A DNA stretch of 64,000 bases from Paramarasmius palmivorus (lineage: Eukaryota > Basidiomycota > Agaricomycetes > Agaricales > Marasmiaceae): positions 682,001-746,000 of the forward strand of contig JAYKXP010000019.1 in NCBI GenBank assembly GCA_037176845.1, written 5' to 3'. The translations under genes were made by a program, and so were the position numbers. Under the pieces are notes generated by a model. The model was given only the letters and a program-made list of their open reading frames with translations. It did no database searches and had not been told where the DNA came from. Numbering within the stretch: the first letter of the stretch is position 1; the number at the start of each line of letters is the position of its first letter. Positions 23,672-36,120 of the stretch are shown here, piece by piece.

Positions 23672-24164
23672 GATGCAAAAAAAAAGTTGCCCGAGTGCTG
23701 TACTACCTGGAAAATATCTGGGTTACCTCCGAATCGACTTTTTGAACCCTCCACTGGTTTTATTCGGTCCTGTACGCGTCCAAAACTTCGAAGTCGAAAA
23801 AAAGAGTTTGGTTCCAGTCACCCAGAGCAACGAAATTGCAGCGTGAGTCAGCTGCATAGCTGGCCCACATACCAAACGTCAGCTGGGACCCAACTCAAGA
23901 CACCTTGCATTTGCTGCCAGAAGCGGCGCGGGTCGGCCCTCGGTAAGTTAAGATATGATCAAGATACGATGGTGTGGAAACAACTCACAGAAATTCTCTT
24001 GATGCAGTTAAGTCTCCTGATTCTCCTCAACCTGTGTCGTCCACACTCCAACCACAAGCAGACATGAAGACTACGGTAAATTGTAAGAAAGCTGGTTGCG
24101 AGACTGTGAGTTGCATGTTTAACCATCTGAAACAATTCAGAACGCTCACATATTGCAATGCTAA
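23672..24164 (+). CDS. Possible four-exon gene, unknown function (may be partial or decayed)
   Basis: Exons ending 23842, then 23883-23942, 23991-24075 and 24141-24164 keep one phase. The most protein-like part is GYLRIDFLNPPLVLFGPVRV in the first exon. The second exon reads WDPTQDTLHLLPEAARVG and the third is Ser/Pro/Asp-rich. The first in-frame ATG (23672) is followed at once by a run of nine A bases. That is a likely site for a length error, and the true 5' end could be an upstream exon that I did not find. No domain was recognised. Phase agreement over three introns supports the model, but the 40-base first intron is short. Confidence 0.4.
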
Positions 24165-24866
24165 CATCATATTTTGTTGCCTTGATTGCAATGAGAACTT
24201 TACAGATATTGAGCGGCAAAGAGACGTAGGAGCGCAGAGAACTTGCTTATCAAATACATACCATATATGGTAATTTTGTCACGTGAAGGTAGGTAGGTTC
24301 CCAAATCCAGGTCGAAAATAAAAAATGTACCTCCGGTGTGATAAAAAATTTTTGGTAGGCCCTTGATCGTAAGAACGAGAGTTCCAATAGCATACCATGA
24401 GAAATGCTTGAACACGCCACTCGTGTAATCGCGATGCAATAGATACTCAGGCTGCGAAATCGACCGCCGGCTGAGATGGCATGATATAGATATGGAATGA
24501 AATTGGACAAAGGTAGTGTACTGCTTCTCATGGCGAGACGGAGAGGTGGCGGTAGCGGTAGGAACTTCAAGGGGAATAACACAGTACTAGAGAACCTGAA
24601 AGATTGGGTATCTGAGTTGCTTCTCGCTCAATGAAGAAAGAGGCCATACCTGTGCTAAATAATTCACTGATAAGATATCCTATATCTTCAACGATTGTGT
24701 GCGTAGACGCGATGGGAGGAGACAGGGATAACGTTGGCCAATTCGGTGGCTGAGGATTAGAGGAACGCGGTGGCGTCGGAGTAGCGGCCCGTCAAATTTC
24801 ATCACGTGATAATTGATCGGTTATACAAACCTGGTTTCAAACCTGAGTTCCAGCGCTCCTTCCACC
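24165..24866. other. Intergenic, probably the promoter region of the kinase-like gene
   Basis: No gene seen; short minus-strand frames at 24200-24582 lack support. Confidence 0.4.
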
Positions 24867-25764
24867 ATGACCATCGCACTCGACAGGCTTTCCACAGGCC
24901 GGATGTTTTCACTAGTCCTACAAAGTCCTCGAAAAGCTCCACAAAACAAGTACCTTCGTGAACTACCTTCGCTCCCTTACAACACCTTCGCCGACTACAC
25001 GATCAATTCAAGTCTTCAAGTCGGTGGCGATTTTGATACTCAGGTCTGGCTGGGGAAGGCGAACGACTACAGAAATACCCCTCTCGTATTCAAATTTTTC
25101 ATTCCCTCCTTGATGGATCCCTCGCTCTTGCAGGACACTTTCGCAGGGCTCGATCGTACGGTTGAGGATATTGTTCATTGCCAGGAGGAGGTATTTCATA
25201 TTCTCTGGGATCTCCAGGGGACAGCGATTCCGTGGTTTTTTGGGACACATGAGGTGTGTAGCCAAGAGTTACGGCGCTCCTGGTGGATTGATAATCATTT
25301 CGTCACAGGTGATAGTCTCGGGCGAACCAGCGTACCTTCTGGTCATGGAATACATTCCCCAGTCATTCGACTCTATTCCTCTTGGTTTCCAGTTCCGCGA
25401 TAAGGATAGATATATCAAGCTGGTGAGCGTCTAAGCTGTTCTACGGCTACGGTCCCGGAATTAACTTGGAATTCAGTTCAAATCCGCTACCAAAGCGTTA
25501 GATATCGCTCATAGTCGACAACTCTACCATCACGATATTCACTCTAGCAATCTGCGTCATGATAACGCTCAAGTTGTCCTGATTGATTGGAAGAATGATA
25601 TTAGACATTTTACTTCTGTTGAACCTAATGAGTCATTTTTTGCCTCTATTGATATTCAGGCGCTATTCGAGACCTTTGCAACTATCAACGAAGACCTCGG
25701 GACGGTGTTTGTGTCCAGCATTGAGAACGACGAGGAGATAGGCGAACGGATGAGGGTGCGGTAG
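24867..25764 (+). CDS. Small protein-kinase-like fold protein
   Basis: Three exons (24867-25253, 25309-25422, 25477-25764) give 262 residues; all introns are phase 0. Features of the kinase-like fold appear in order. A VFKFFIP strand near residue 74 carries the putative nucleotide-binding Lys. A hinge-like YLLVMEYIPQ lies near 138-147. The catalytic-loop-like YHHDIHSSNLRHDN, near 188-201, is followed by VVLIDW in place of DFG. This matches the many small basidiomycete kinase-like proteins related to aminoglycoside phosphotransferases more than classical protein kinases. The substrate is unknown. The ATG at 24867 sits in a good CCACC context. Confidence 0.75.
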
Positions 25765-26400
25765 CGAAGGTTAGCCTCACGATGGGACGACTGTACTTTT
25801 TCAGCTCCTTTTCACTTGTATCCCTGTAATTCGTAGAAAACGATGATGGACTAATGCATGTAACAACGTGCAAGACCTCGATGCTGTAGGATGATATTTA
25901 CTACATCGCTTGCGATCGTCAGTGGTATTGCGTTACTGGCGAATAGAGAGATAATTTTTTGACTTTGATTTCCCAGTTGGGACCTTGCGCTTATTACGCT
26001 TGGTACCGATTCGCCAGGCGCCAGGCCTGATATTTACGAAAGTATTCGCTTGCGCTGTCTATTCCTGTTCACATCGGGAAGAAATGAAGTGCGGCCCGGT
26101 CTCGCTGCTTACTTAGGTTCTTGACTGTTATGGCAGCCTTCATGATATTGACCGATTCGAGGTTTCGTCCTTTCTCTGAATTACTACCTATTAAAATGCG
26201 AACTTGGTATCCGTTTGTCACGGCAATAATCATGAATTCTACAAAACGATGATTCGTATCTTAAAAGTACGTATGCATGTAACAAGAAAATGGAACGGTA
26301 CGACAATGCTAGCGATTACTCCAATAACAAATACACAAGGAAAGAGACAGCACAACTACAGACGAGGAACAAACGTTACTAGATGTGAACTTTGCGCAAA
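25765..26400. other. Spacer between convergent genes
   Basis: Probable 3' untranslated regions; no gene seen. Confidence 0.4.
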
Positions 26401-28005
26401 CTACTTGTGATAGTGGACAGTCATTTTAATCCTCTTGCTGCGCCTCAGCGTCTGCGCATCACTTCCATCTTCGGGAGACGGTGTATTCCTCCTCCGTTTC
26501 AATGAACCAGAGGGAGTCTCAGCACGAACAGCGGCCGGATCCTCCTCGGTTGTTGAGTCTGAGGAAGGGCTAGCCACGAACGCGTCTGAAGGATGAAGGG
26601 AAGATCCGGAATGTTCGAAATCCGTTCGAATAAGAGATGGGGATGGGGATGTCTTTGGTGAGTTTGGTGGTGTTGCGTCGACATCCATTGGCTCTGTGTC
26701 TGGAGTCGTTGCTAGGTGATGGTGATGAGCATTTGGGTCCAAGTAGAACATTGTACTAGACATACCTCTTTCGTTGGAGGCAGCAGGAACTGATGGCTCA
26801 GATGCAGGAACCAGACTTGTAAATGTAGCCTGTCTACCCAGCGCCCGGCGTAGAGTGGGCTGGTGTCCGAGCGTCGAAGTCGAGGGCATGGGAGCATTGC
26901 CTTTGTCTTTGACCTGGTCACCTTCGCCACTACCTTTCGCATAGGCACTCAGCCAAGGCCAGAAGAGGGAGGCTGTCGAAGCCATCCACTTCCGGTATTC
27001 CATACTCGGAGGACGATTGAGACCCAAGAGATGGTCCTCTTGCTTCGGATAATTTACTTCGTTGGAATCTGTTCCCTGGCCTGGGTTGGGTTCCTGAACA
27101 GCCTTCTGCTTCCCTTTACCATCCACCTTCTTCTCGCGAGCTGCTGGTAGACCTTGACTTGCCACACGAGTCTCAGGACCAGACTCGCGCCAGATCACAT
27201 TGTATGGAGGTCCTTTCTCGCCCTTGCCATGGACCCCCCACTGGCCTGCTGAACCCGGGTGAGCGTCCTGGTATTCTAGCTTCTTCTTGTCGCAGATACC
27301 GTACCACCGCTTCAGCTCGTCGAAATCCTTTGGTAAAAGGCTCTCTTCTTTGGTAGTGAGCCACCCGATCTCGATAAGCCTCGCCAACATCTTCCCTGGG
27401 ATCGGACCTCGCTTTCCAGGACGATCAAGGAGGTATTGAACCTGAGCCATGACGTCTTTGGCCCAAATGGTTTCGAAGATTTGGTAAGCAGCCGGCGGAC
27501 GACCAATGAGGGCGTAGTCTATGACTTTAATGCCTTTGGAAGTGAGTTTGTCAATGAATGTATCTGCGTCGGCGTTATCGTAGTCAAGGTCGGTAGAGAC
27601 AGAGGAGCAGCGGGAGAGTGCGCGTGGTGTTGCGGGTGCGCCGGGGTCGGTAGCTTCCGTAGGTGTAGGTGAGGCAGCGGCTTGGCGGCATTGGTCGATT
27701 TCTGTGGCGTTAACGGTCTGCGAGAGCAAGGATGTTGTGAGAAGAGGAGAGGTGTTTGTTGTGGGTGTGGGCTCGGTGAGCGTAGGAGAGGAACAAAGAT
27801 AGTCATTCACTTCCTCGATTTCGACCTCAGTGACTTCGGTAGGCACGGGAGAGCCGCGATCCGCGACGATGGACAGCTGCGACAGTGTATTGTCGGTGGT
27901 TGTTGGTAATGTTGGGTAGTCGAGGTCGTTGGTGAGAGGAGGAAGGTCGCTGGCCTGACTAGCAGAACCAACAACGGAAGGGGACAAGGGATGTGGGTCT
28001 GACAT
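26401..28005 (-). CDS. Low-complexity protein with a central conserved-looking segment, probably nuclear
   Basis: Single-exon frame of 534 residues from MSDPHPLSPSV. Residues 1-140 are Ser/Thr/Pro-rich and acidic. Residues ~150-250 look globular (IKVIDYALIGRPPAAYQIFE onward, then a GKRGPIPGKMLARLIEIGWL segment). A Lys/Gly-rich linker follows. The C-terminal 150 residues are low-complexity, with HHHH, acidic stretches and the basic pairs LKRRRN and LRRSKRIK that look like nuclear localisation signals. No known domain was recognised. The ATG at 28005 is the first in the frame; no intron is needed. Confidence 0.75.
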   Translation of the reverse strand: MSDPHPLSPSVVGSASQASDLPPLTNDLDYPTLPTTTDNTLSQLSIVADRGSPVPTEVTEVEIEEVNDYLCSSPTLTEPTPTTNTSPLLTTSLLSQTVNATEIDQCRQAAASPTPTEATDPGAPATPRALSRCSSVSTDLDYDNADADTFIDKLTSKGIKVIDYALIGRPPAAYQIFETIWAKDVMAQVQYLLDRPGKRGPIPGKMLARLIEIGWLTTKEESLLPKDFDELKRWYGICDKKKLEYQDAHPGSAGQWGVHGKGEKGPPYNVIWRESGPETRVASQGLPAAREKKVDGKGKQKAVQEPNPGQGTDSNEVNYPKQEDHLLGLNRPPSMEYRKWMASTASLFWPWLSAYAKGSGEGDQVKDKGNAPMPSTSTLGHQPTLRRALGRQATFTSLVPASEPSVPAASNERGMSSTMFYLDPNAHHHHLATTPDTEPMDVDATPPNSPKTSPSPSLIRTDFEHSGSSLHPSDAFVASPSSDSTTEEDPAAVRAETPSGSLKRRRNTPSPEDGSDAQTLRRSKRIKMTVHYHK

Positions 28006-30237
28006 GTTTGTATCGTAGGTATAGCGTTGCTATAAACTGTGGAATGGCGCGAAGTTTGGAGAGGGAAATGAGCGTTGACTTGGGAGTTCGAGTGTAAGTA
28101 GGTGCAGGCCACGGAAGGGTGCGAAATTGTTTATAACTGCTGAGTGCATGGACCAGGTGGTCCCAGGCCACAGTCAAGAGCACGCCATATTTTGGGCGCC
28201 TGTATTCCTATTGTCCTCCCAACTCGGCAAGGCGCTCCGAGCGTTCTTCAAAAAAAAAGGAGCGATTGACCTCGACGACTTTGGTTGAATATTCACCGGG
28301 GAAGTAGTAATACTCGAGGTAAGTACCATAAGAAGGGTGGTATATGCCTGTTTAGGAATAATTCCTAGTATAAGCTCGTCAACGAACACAAGGGAACATG
28401 TAGTACCGGCTTTTGTTGTGCACAGCTTTTTTGCACCCTCAACGAACGAACAGGTGCGGCGTTTTCGGAGTCTTCTTAGGTCAAGTCGACCACAAGGAGC
28501 ATCCTAGAAAGGTCAAACGTGACCTCATGGCATAGGGTTCTAATTCCAAGCCAGTCTGCTCGTTTGAAAGGGCGTCCTTCAGTTGCCGCCCTTTCTCTCC
28601 TGAAAGGCCGGACGACCTGCTCTCCGTCACTTGCACCTCGAAGAGAGATTCTTGACGGTTACTGTAGCCAAGAGGACTGAAAGCAACCCAAAGAAGGAGA
28701 TGAGCGAAAGCATACTAAAATGAACGTGAGTCTACGCACGCGATATTTCTGTGTACTCTCATTACTTTTCGGCAATAGGGTCAAGTTGATATCCTGGGCG
28801 CATTCGATATCATCTGGGATGTCTAATGGTGAATAAAGACCCCCCAGCCGGGAAAAGTTCACTCACGTATGTGTCACGATTTTAACCAAACAAGCTGGCA
28901 CCCTTCTACCGCGATACCTGCATCGACAGCACACTTAAACCACCCAAGGACGATTGACTGTGCTTAATAGATTGTTCTTCTCGGTCTGACGTTGTTTCCG
29001 GACTGTCGAGGATCACATTGGGAAGTTTTGGGTTTCAACCTCCCCCGCACGAACAGGTTCTCGTGTCCGCCGATACCGATTGGAACGGCCCGGATACACA
29101 CTCATAGCGTGCCTCTAAAGCTCTAAGGCAGTAGCAGGGGTAGTAGCTAGGTATCGAAGCGTTAGGATGTGTCCGAAGGGGTTGAACTTTGGTTTGGACA
29201 TACTACGTTCACCCCTTGTACCATTTTCCGCCTTCTGCTTCCTTCTGAGCTTCTCTATTTATCTTGGTATGCTCGTATGATTTTTTCCAGGTCCTCGTAA
29301 CGTCTGCATTCCCAGTCCATTGTCCTGAACCAGATCACCGAGTTGCACATGTAAACCGAGCCAAGCAGACCTGCCCTTGGGGTTTCGACAGCCGGAAATG
29401 CAAATTTACAGTGTTTTTGAGGATATGGAACGTCCAGAATGTTTGGGTGGATTAAATTGGGTCCAAAGCGTCGATGAGTGGTATTGGTATAAGCGTCGAC
29501 GTCGTGGGATATCGCGTCAGATGCTCTTTCGTTCCTACCCTCATCATCTCGAGGACCCAGGTTCAACCTAACCCTCGTTGATTCCTATCCGAAAGCTGGA
29601 TCTTTGTCTGCTCGGAAAACCTAGGGCGATGTCCGGGCACCTTTATGCCTTACGGATACCTTTTTCGTCAAGATCGCATGCTGCCTGGTCGTCATTGGGT
29701 ACCAGCAGCGGGCTCTTTCCAAGGCTTTACCTCAAGGCGGAGAATAACACTGGAGTTTTTTAAAACTAAGAGCTACAGTATAGGTAGGCCCTGGGTTTGG
29801 TTTGAGCCACAAGAACAGTATCTAATATACAGTAACAGGCACTCCAGGAAACCCAAAAAGAACCGGCACCAGAAACCACCGAAGACCGTATCTAGGTATT
29901 CAAGGTGTAAAACTGCGCCTGTGAATCAATTGTGATTGATCGGGGTTGGGAATTCAGTTGCTACTTTGAAAGGATGACAGGGTGATAATGGATGCGGCGC
30001 TGACCGATGTATGTAGCATCGTTCCTCGTTTCCAAGTTATGTCTGATGGCTTTTTAGTTCCGTATAGTCATTCAGCGTATCACCACGCGTGGATTAGGGC
30101 GGGCACCAAGAAAAAACGACTACAGCAGGACACAAACGTTGATGGTCGCATGCACTGGCCGTCGGTCTCCTTTCGCTCTTTCTCGATATCCGTTCTTGGT
30201 ACCGACTATGGGGGCTTTCTTCGCCGTCAGCTTCACG
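28006..30237. other. Intergenic, no supported gene
   Basis: The longest frame (29255-29566, minus, 103 residues) has no matching exons or homology. A run of A bases lies near 28245. Confidence 0.4.
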
Positions 30238-30245
30238 TATAAAAG
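30238..30245 (+). promoter_or_regulatory. TATA box of the small secreted protein gene
   Basis: TATAAAAG lies 69-76 bases before the start codon at 30314, followed by a short CT-rich leader (CGTACCTCCACTCC). Confidence 0.65.
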
Positions 30246-30313
30246 GAGCGTCTCTGCAAGCTGACCATTCAGGATAACCTGCTCTTCATCGTACCTCCAC
30301 TCCATTACCAAAC

Positions 30314-30607
30314 ATGCGTGTTACATTCTCTGCGATCGTCCTTACAATCACCCTCTGTGTTCTAGAGGGTGTTCAAGGCGCAGTCTTGCCAAGTGCATCG
30401 GTGATGCAAACTTCCTCGTTTTCCGTGTCGAGATCATACGTACTGACTCCTTTTACAGGCAACAAAGTTCTCTACCTCGAAGAATGCCCAACCGACTGCA
30501 CAACCTACCCAACCAACCAAAGGCAGTACCGCTATCTCAACCAAGACGAAACGGGAATATCACGAGTGAATGGGTACGCCTTCCATGCAGTAATAGTTCT
30601 GGCATGA
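30314..30607 (+). CDS. Small secreted protein
   Basis: Single exon of 97 residues. The N-terminus (MRVTFSAIVLTITLCVLEG, then VQGA) is a clear secretion signal with cleavage likely after residue 22 or 23. The mature part of about 75 residues is polar, has two nearby Cys (ECPTDC) and many Tyr/Thr/Gln, and shows no known domain. It is the type of protein counted among small secreted or effector-like proteins of fungi; that is a size-and-signal class, not a function. The TATA box at 30238 supports the start. Confidence 0.75.
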   Translation: MRVTFSAIVLTITLCVLEGVQGAVLPSASVMQTSSFSVSRSYVLTPFTGNKVLYLEECPTDCTTYPTNQRQYRYLNQDETGISRVNGYAFHAVIVLA

Positions 30608-30928
30608 TCTCTGATCTTGGGCATAGGACATGCTATTTGAATGGTATCACTATTTCGTAAAGGGCTGTGTAACAACTGTAACTATGATGTCTTTGTACGT
30701 TCTTGTGTACGACGTAGAATTATATCTTTCTGCCATTTATGTAGTGTCGGTTTAGAGTCGCTTGTATTTAAATCAACATGTCGATAGCCTGGCAAGCCGT
30801 GTTTACTGGCACAGAAGATAGTCGTTTAACACACGTAAGTATCACGTGCCGAATGCCAAGCGAAGCTGCAGTTTTCCTATCCACTCTTCGTCTTTTCTTC
30901 TTCGATCCTTTTCGACGACGTTCTGCTC

Positions 30929-33900
30929 ATGGACGATCTACTTGGAGACGACATCAATGGTGAAGACGAAGAAACACACGAACCAGGACCGCCAACATCA
31001 CAGGTCTCGGTAGTAGCAGGAACGGAAGAGGATTATGCCCTGAGTGAGAGTTTGGAAGAACCTGACGTGGTAGTATATAGGATCCACGAACTTTACGGTG
31101 CGACATTGAGCTCTTCTTTTTCAGAAGTGAACTGACCCATCTCATGGTTCAGACTACATGATCTCGGGAACTATCGACCTCAGTGCGGACTACCAGCGGG
31201 GTGTGTGTCCTGCGGCATCTCATACAGATTCAGAACTCAAATAGGATTCATAATAGATGACGTTTGGACCGAAGACAGACGTGTCAAGCTCATTGACAGT
31301 ATATACCGCAACTTCTATGTCCCTCCAGTCATTTTCTGTGAGTGGCATCTGCTTCGTCTCCGCAACCGCACCCCTCTCAAGCTGGTTCCAGCAATTTCGA
31401 AGAATGAAGATGGAACCAAGACCTGGACATGCATGGATGGCAAGCAGCGGCTGACGTCTATCAAGATGTGCGTGTTGTATATTCTGCGGCATGATTTACT
31501 GCTAACTGGGGCATTTTAGGTTTATGGAGGGCGAAATACCTCGTTAGTCATCTATATGGTTTTCCCTGTCATACACCTACTCACACATTCCTGTCAATAT
31601 CCCAGACCGCGACCAGTATGTTTCGGCCTATCGAAAGGTGTCGGTCGTTACTGATGCTTTGTCAGTATCACTCGTAAGGAGCTATTCTACACATACAAGT
31701 CCGACGGCAGACGGAACAAGAAGCTACTCCCACGACGGCTGAAGGAACTCTTTTCTCAGAAATCTCTCTATTGTGTGGGATACCATAATCTGGATTTTGC
31801 CCAAGAACAAGAGTACTTTCAGGTATGTTACTGTCTTCCGTCATCCCGTTCACATGCTCATCTTCATACAGCGCGTTCAAATGGGCATGCCGCTATCCTT
31901 TGCGGAAATCCTAAACGTCAACTTTTCGCCACGAGCTGCTCTCGCTCGTGAGCTTGAGAAGAAGGCGTTTCCCCATGACAAGGGCATAGCGGAGGCTACG
32001 CACATACCCATTAACACCGCACGCGGCAAAGGATTCCAAAACATGGTCCAGGCTTTATGTGTATTATCAAGATGGGAGGAGCCGGACGTCGATATTCCGG
32101 GGCTGTTTGGGAACAATCCACAAGGTTCTTGGTTAAAGCAGACTGAAACCCGCGAGTACACGGCAAAGGCCAAAGGGAAGAGCAACGCCGATGGTGTGAA
32201 GGTCGAAGAAGAGGATGAGGATATCAGTGAGGTCTTGCGAGAAGAGAAACCGGTTGCTGTCAGGGAAGCGTTCAGGGAAAAGGCAATCGCAGCGGTAGAC
32301 GTAATTGTCAAGATGGCTGAAAATCCACGGTAGGTGACGCACCCTTGTGTCAGGTATCTTCAATGCTCATTTAAGGATCTAGATATGCCCATGTCTTCTC
32401 CAAGCATCAATTTTCTGCGACTGTTGCACCTGTAGTCATGGTCGGATGGATCCTGCTGGTGTTCCATGCACCCGAGATCCCCCAAGACCGTCTAGCCGAT
32501 CTGTTTCTTCTGATGCGAGCACGCCTTCATCACGATCACACTGGCGAAGTGAAGAACAACACCCGCTGCGGAGAGACAGTGGTGAAGTTTGTCACCGATG
32601 CAGTCAAGGACTGGGCTGCGTTAATACGCAAAGCGGAGGAGTGTGGCTTGTTTAGTTGGGCCAAGATTTCTCGGGGAGAGAATGGCCAACTATGCGTTTC
32701 CACTGGTGTAGGAGGCCGGAAAAGGAAGCGAAATGACGAAGAGAATGAGAATGCGACGCAGGCTTCTTCGAAGAAGAAGGGTCGACCACAGAAAGCGTTG
32801 GCGTTAACACCACCAATACCGCCGCAGACACCTCCAACGGTTCCAGCTCCAGCTCCAGCAATAAGTACACCAGTGCCTGTAGCATCGGTGGCCGCTGCAT
32901 CAATACCTCCCAACTCGCAACAGCAATCGCATCCTCCATCTCTTTCGCAACATCCGCCGACTATTCATCTCCAGAAACCACCATCTCCGCATACTCAGAC
33001 CTCAGCGAATTCATCTCGACCACAATTCAAGCACCTCTCCCAAACTCATCTTCTTCAGCCGCAACAACATGAAGCTATAGCTTCGTCGACAAACACACAG
33101 TTACATCCATCCTTGCATCCACAGTCTCAACAGCGCGAGATTGCACCCAAACCCGCCCCTACATCTCGTATAACCTTGCAAGAGACTCCTCAGCCTGCCA
33201 TGGCCCAATCACAGCCAGCTTCTTCGGCTATCTCTTCGGCGAATGGTTTGCCTCGTACAGATCCCTCACCCTCGATATCATCCCAGCCGACAAGTTCATA
33301 TCCTTCGGCACAACAAATCGTCTCTTTACTCGCGCCCCTACCGAACTTGGCATCTCGCATGCATCCCAAAACTCTTGCTGGGCTGCTATGGGGATGCGAA
33401 ACAGGACGCAGTGTGATTCCATCTGATAATTTGAAAGCGTTGCAACGGGCAGTAGCAGCGGACCCACTAGCGTTGGTTGCGTATCTCGATTTGAAGAGGT
33501 CGGCTCGTCAGGATAGCAATCCATCTGGGCCCGTGCAGGGGCCAAGCTCATCCAATGTACACTTACAATCATCGCAGGACACGGTATCCCATCGACCGAA
33601 CCCTGTTATTCGTCCACGTCCTCAAACCAATACCGTGGTTGGTACCGCCACTGCTCCAATCGATGTCGATGCATTATCTGCTGCGATACCTCTACAACAA
33701 CAGTCATCGTCTTCAGCACCAGTTCACAATTATCAGCCGTATCAGCAGCAACATCGAATGACATTCTCCACCCAAGGAGCTGTTCCTTCGTTGGCCGTTC
33801 CATCACTTCAGTCAATCATGGCCTCTGGTACGACGGCCCAAAGGATCTCACCGCAGGCTGCAACCCAATGGCAAAATCGACAGTTGGTTTCGAATGGTCA

Positions 33901-34168
33901 GCCAGTACCGTATCCGCGGGCATCCCAAGCTGGCAGACCAGAAACGACACGGCTGCCGCTTTCAGGAGCGCTGCACAGACAGATGATACCACCGCAGCAT
34001 CCACCAGTTTCGCCACCACTGCAGCAACCATATTTGAGTAGCTCCTCGAATGCACCGACAATGCAGCCACGAGAATCAGTGCAACAACAGACCCTTCAGC
34101 GAGCGCCGGATATACCGGAGGTGCCAAAGGAGGAAGAGGCGTTTATTCCTTGGACTATCCCTGACTAG
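30929..34168 (+). CDS. DUF262 (GmrSD N-terminal, ParB/Srx-like) domain protein with a long low-complexity tail
   Basis: Nine exons in phase give 935 residues: 30929-31097, 31153-31200, 31257-31337, 31392-31467, 31520-31542, 31606-31615, 31666-31822, 31872-32329, 32383-34168. Residues 1-56 are acidic. The DUF262 core begins with GTIDLSADYQR (~62-72), then VWTEDRRVKLIDSIYRNFYV, PPVIF, the diagnostic MDGKQRLTS (~113-121) and IPHRD (~131-135). This domain is the nuclease/NTP-binding part of bacterial type IV restriction enzymes such as GmrSD; fungi have expanded families of unknown role. Residues beyond ~320 include a basic RKRKR nuclear signal (~395) and about 500 residues rich in Gln, Pro and Ser. 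Exon 6 is only 10 bases and encodes part of the HRD segment. Confidence 0.87.
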
Positions 34169-34994
34169 TGCCAGCTCTAGGGTTGGTCTAGTTTACGACA
34201 TGTGTATTGTCTAGGTTATAGGATACATCACTATTTCTTGATATTGTATTGGATTTAAGACTTACATATTGTACACCTAGACATTACATTTGATATCATT
34301 AATGTACTAAGTAATGCAAGAACGATGTCTGTTGAGGTTTATATATGCTGGTTCATGAGACCGAATAAGGGCCAAGGAGAGCGACGCCGTTCCGAATCGC
34401 TATCTATCTATCTATCTTTGTCCCTTTTCACCCGTCAACAATCCGTCTATATATTCATCTCCATACATCGATTACTCGCTCGACAATCCTCTCAACGCAA
34501 AACAAGGTGCTTTAAGAAGAAAAATTACCAAATTTTGGAGCGCCGGAACGTCTGAAGATTCCATGGATATCTAAACCAAAGTGAATGTTGTCAGCGGTCT
34601 CATTCGGATATCTTCCAGGTTTTAGCTACTCAAGTTGCCCCTTGTCCTTGAAACCTCGAGAAGAGTATCCCCCTTGTTGACTCGGCGGGACAAGTTGCCT
34701 AGAGACCTAGTATCAGCATTCGGAACGGAGGCGTCAAGAGTATTCAGCAAAGTGTCGAAGTAGCAAAGAATTGGTTGGCCAGAAAATGTTGAGCCCAGCT
34801 CGCCTTGTACGGTATGCTCTTTGAAAGCTATACCGTCTTTTTTGGTGCTAAAACAATAACTTTCGCAGCAGAAAACACTCTTCTCTGGAAGAAGCTCGAT
34901 ATGACAACACCACCGCTTCGACGGTTAAACACACCTACGAACACCAATCTATTCGAACCGGAGGACATGTACACATCTGCGTCTCTATCTTCAG
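34169..34994. other. Intergenic, no gene seen
   Basis: Contains a short CTAT repeat near 34402-34416; otherwise nothing recognised. Confidence 0.4.
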
Positions 34995-35700
34995 GACGTT
35001 CAAATGCTGTCTGAATTGACCCGAGGTCGTCCTGGGAAGACAGTGATCAGGATACCACCGACTCAAAACGTCTTCTATCTCAGCGCAGGGTGAGTTCGGC
35101 TTTCTTTCTGTCTGAAATGAAACTAAATTTTGAATAGGTACACCTACATCATGTTAGGCAACAGCCCAAGCATTCCTCGTTCATTTGCCAATGCTACGTG
35201 GCAGGGCCATTTGCCGCCCCCGCGCTCTGATATTCCTCCCTTCCCGATACTCTATTCCAAGGATCCAAGGAGGAATACTTGAAGGACAGTTCTTGAAGGA
35301 TAATCGATTATGGAGCGGATGGATAGCCCTTCAAGCTCATCGTCGACTGTCTCGTACGCCAACGTAACGAAGCTAAAGCAGACAACGCATTTGATCGAGA
35401 GGCATGACCATCCTTTCAGCATGCGCCTTGAGCTGTCGCATTGTGATTCAAAGATCCAATGCTTGCCGGTGAAGGATTGAAGGTTGAGTGTGAGTTTTTC
35501 GGTTTCGCTGTTACATGATCTTATTTCTTGACAGATATTGGCCTCCTCAGTTTAAATCAGCCTTTGGATCTGATAAAAGAAATGGTAGTCGTGGTTTTTG
35601 TGGGTCGTGAGATGGCCGAATTCCGAGCGCTGGACGAGCTTTTTGGGTTGCCGTTGCTGGGGTGTATATTCCTACGCCGGTGTTCCATAGTATGTAGCCT
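34995..35700 (+). pseudogene. Decayed multi-exon gene, family not recognised
   Basis: Strongly protein-like pieces lie in order on one strand but cannot be read through. The first is DVQMLSELTRGRPGKTVIRI through a good intron (35090-35137) to YTYIMLGNSPSIPRSF and PPFPILYSKDPRRNT. In-frame TGA (35280) and TAA follow. A frame from ATG 35310 reads MERMDSPSSSSSTVSYANVT and then RLELSHCDSK. A shift of frame gives PMLAGEGLKVEY, which connects across a GT/AG intron to IGLLSLNQPLDLIKEM (from 35536). At ~35649 WVAVAGVYIPTPVFHSM appears in yet another frame. Two stops and at least one frameshift argue for a pseudogene, though missed introns could rescue parts. Confidence 0.5.
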
Positions 35701-36120
35701 ACTTTCAATAGCACAAGGCAAGATCAAGCGACTTAATCATACACAGATCATTTCGTACAAAACTAGCATTACTCACCAAAGAAGCGTGAGGACCTGTGTA
35801 AGTAAGTCCTCCGGATAGCACGTATTTCTGAAAAAGAGAAGCGAACCCTGACGTTGCTTTGCATAGTTACGCGCCTGTATTCAACAATGGAGACATCTTA
35901 TGGTCATGAAACATGAACCAATCTGAAGAATCTGCGCAATCTGAGCCTGCTCGTTGAAGGAGGAACCTGACTCTTGACTGGAAGCGGATACACCTCGGAA
36001 ATGAACTGTGGCCTGCCTATTGTCCTCCAAAAGATTCACTCGCGTTGGTTCAAATTTCCAGTCACGTTCCCACCGTGCTTGACTCTCGACCAACACCTAC
36101 TTGCTTATCACCCCAGCATC

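Noticed and set aside
34402..34416. CTAT microsatellite
   Set aside because: Too short to be of note.
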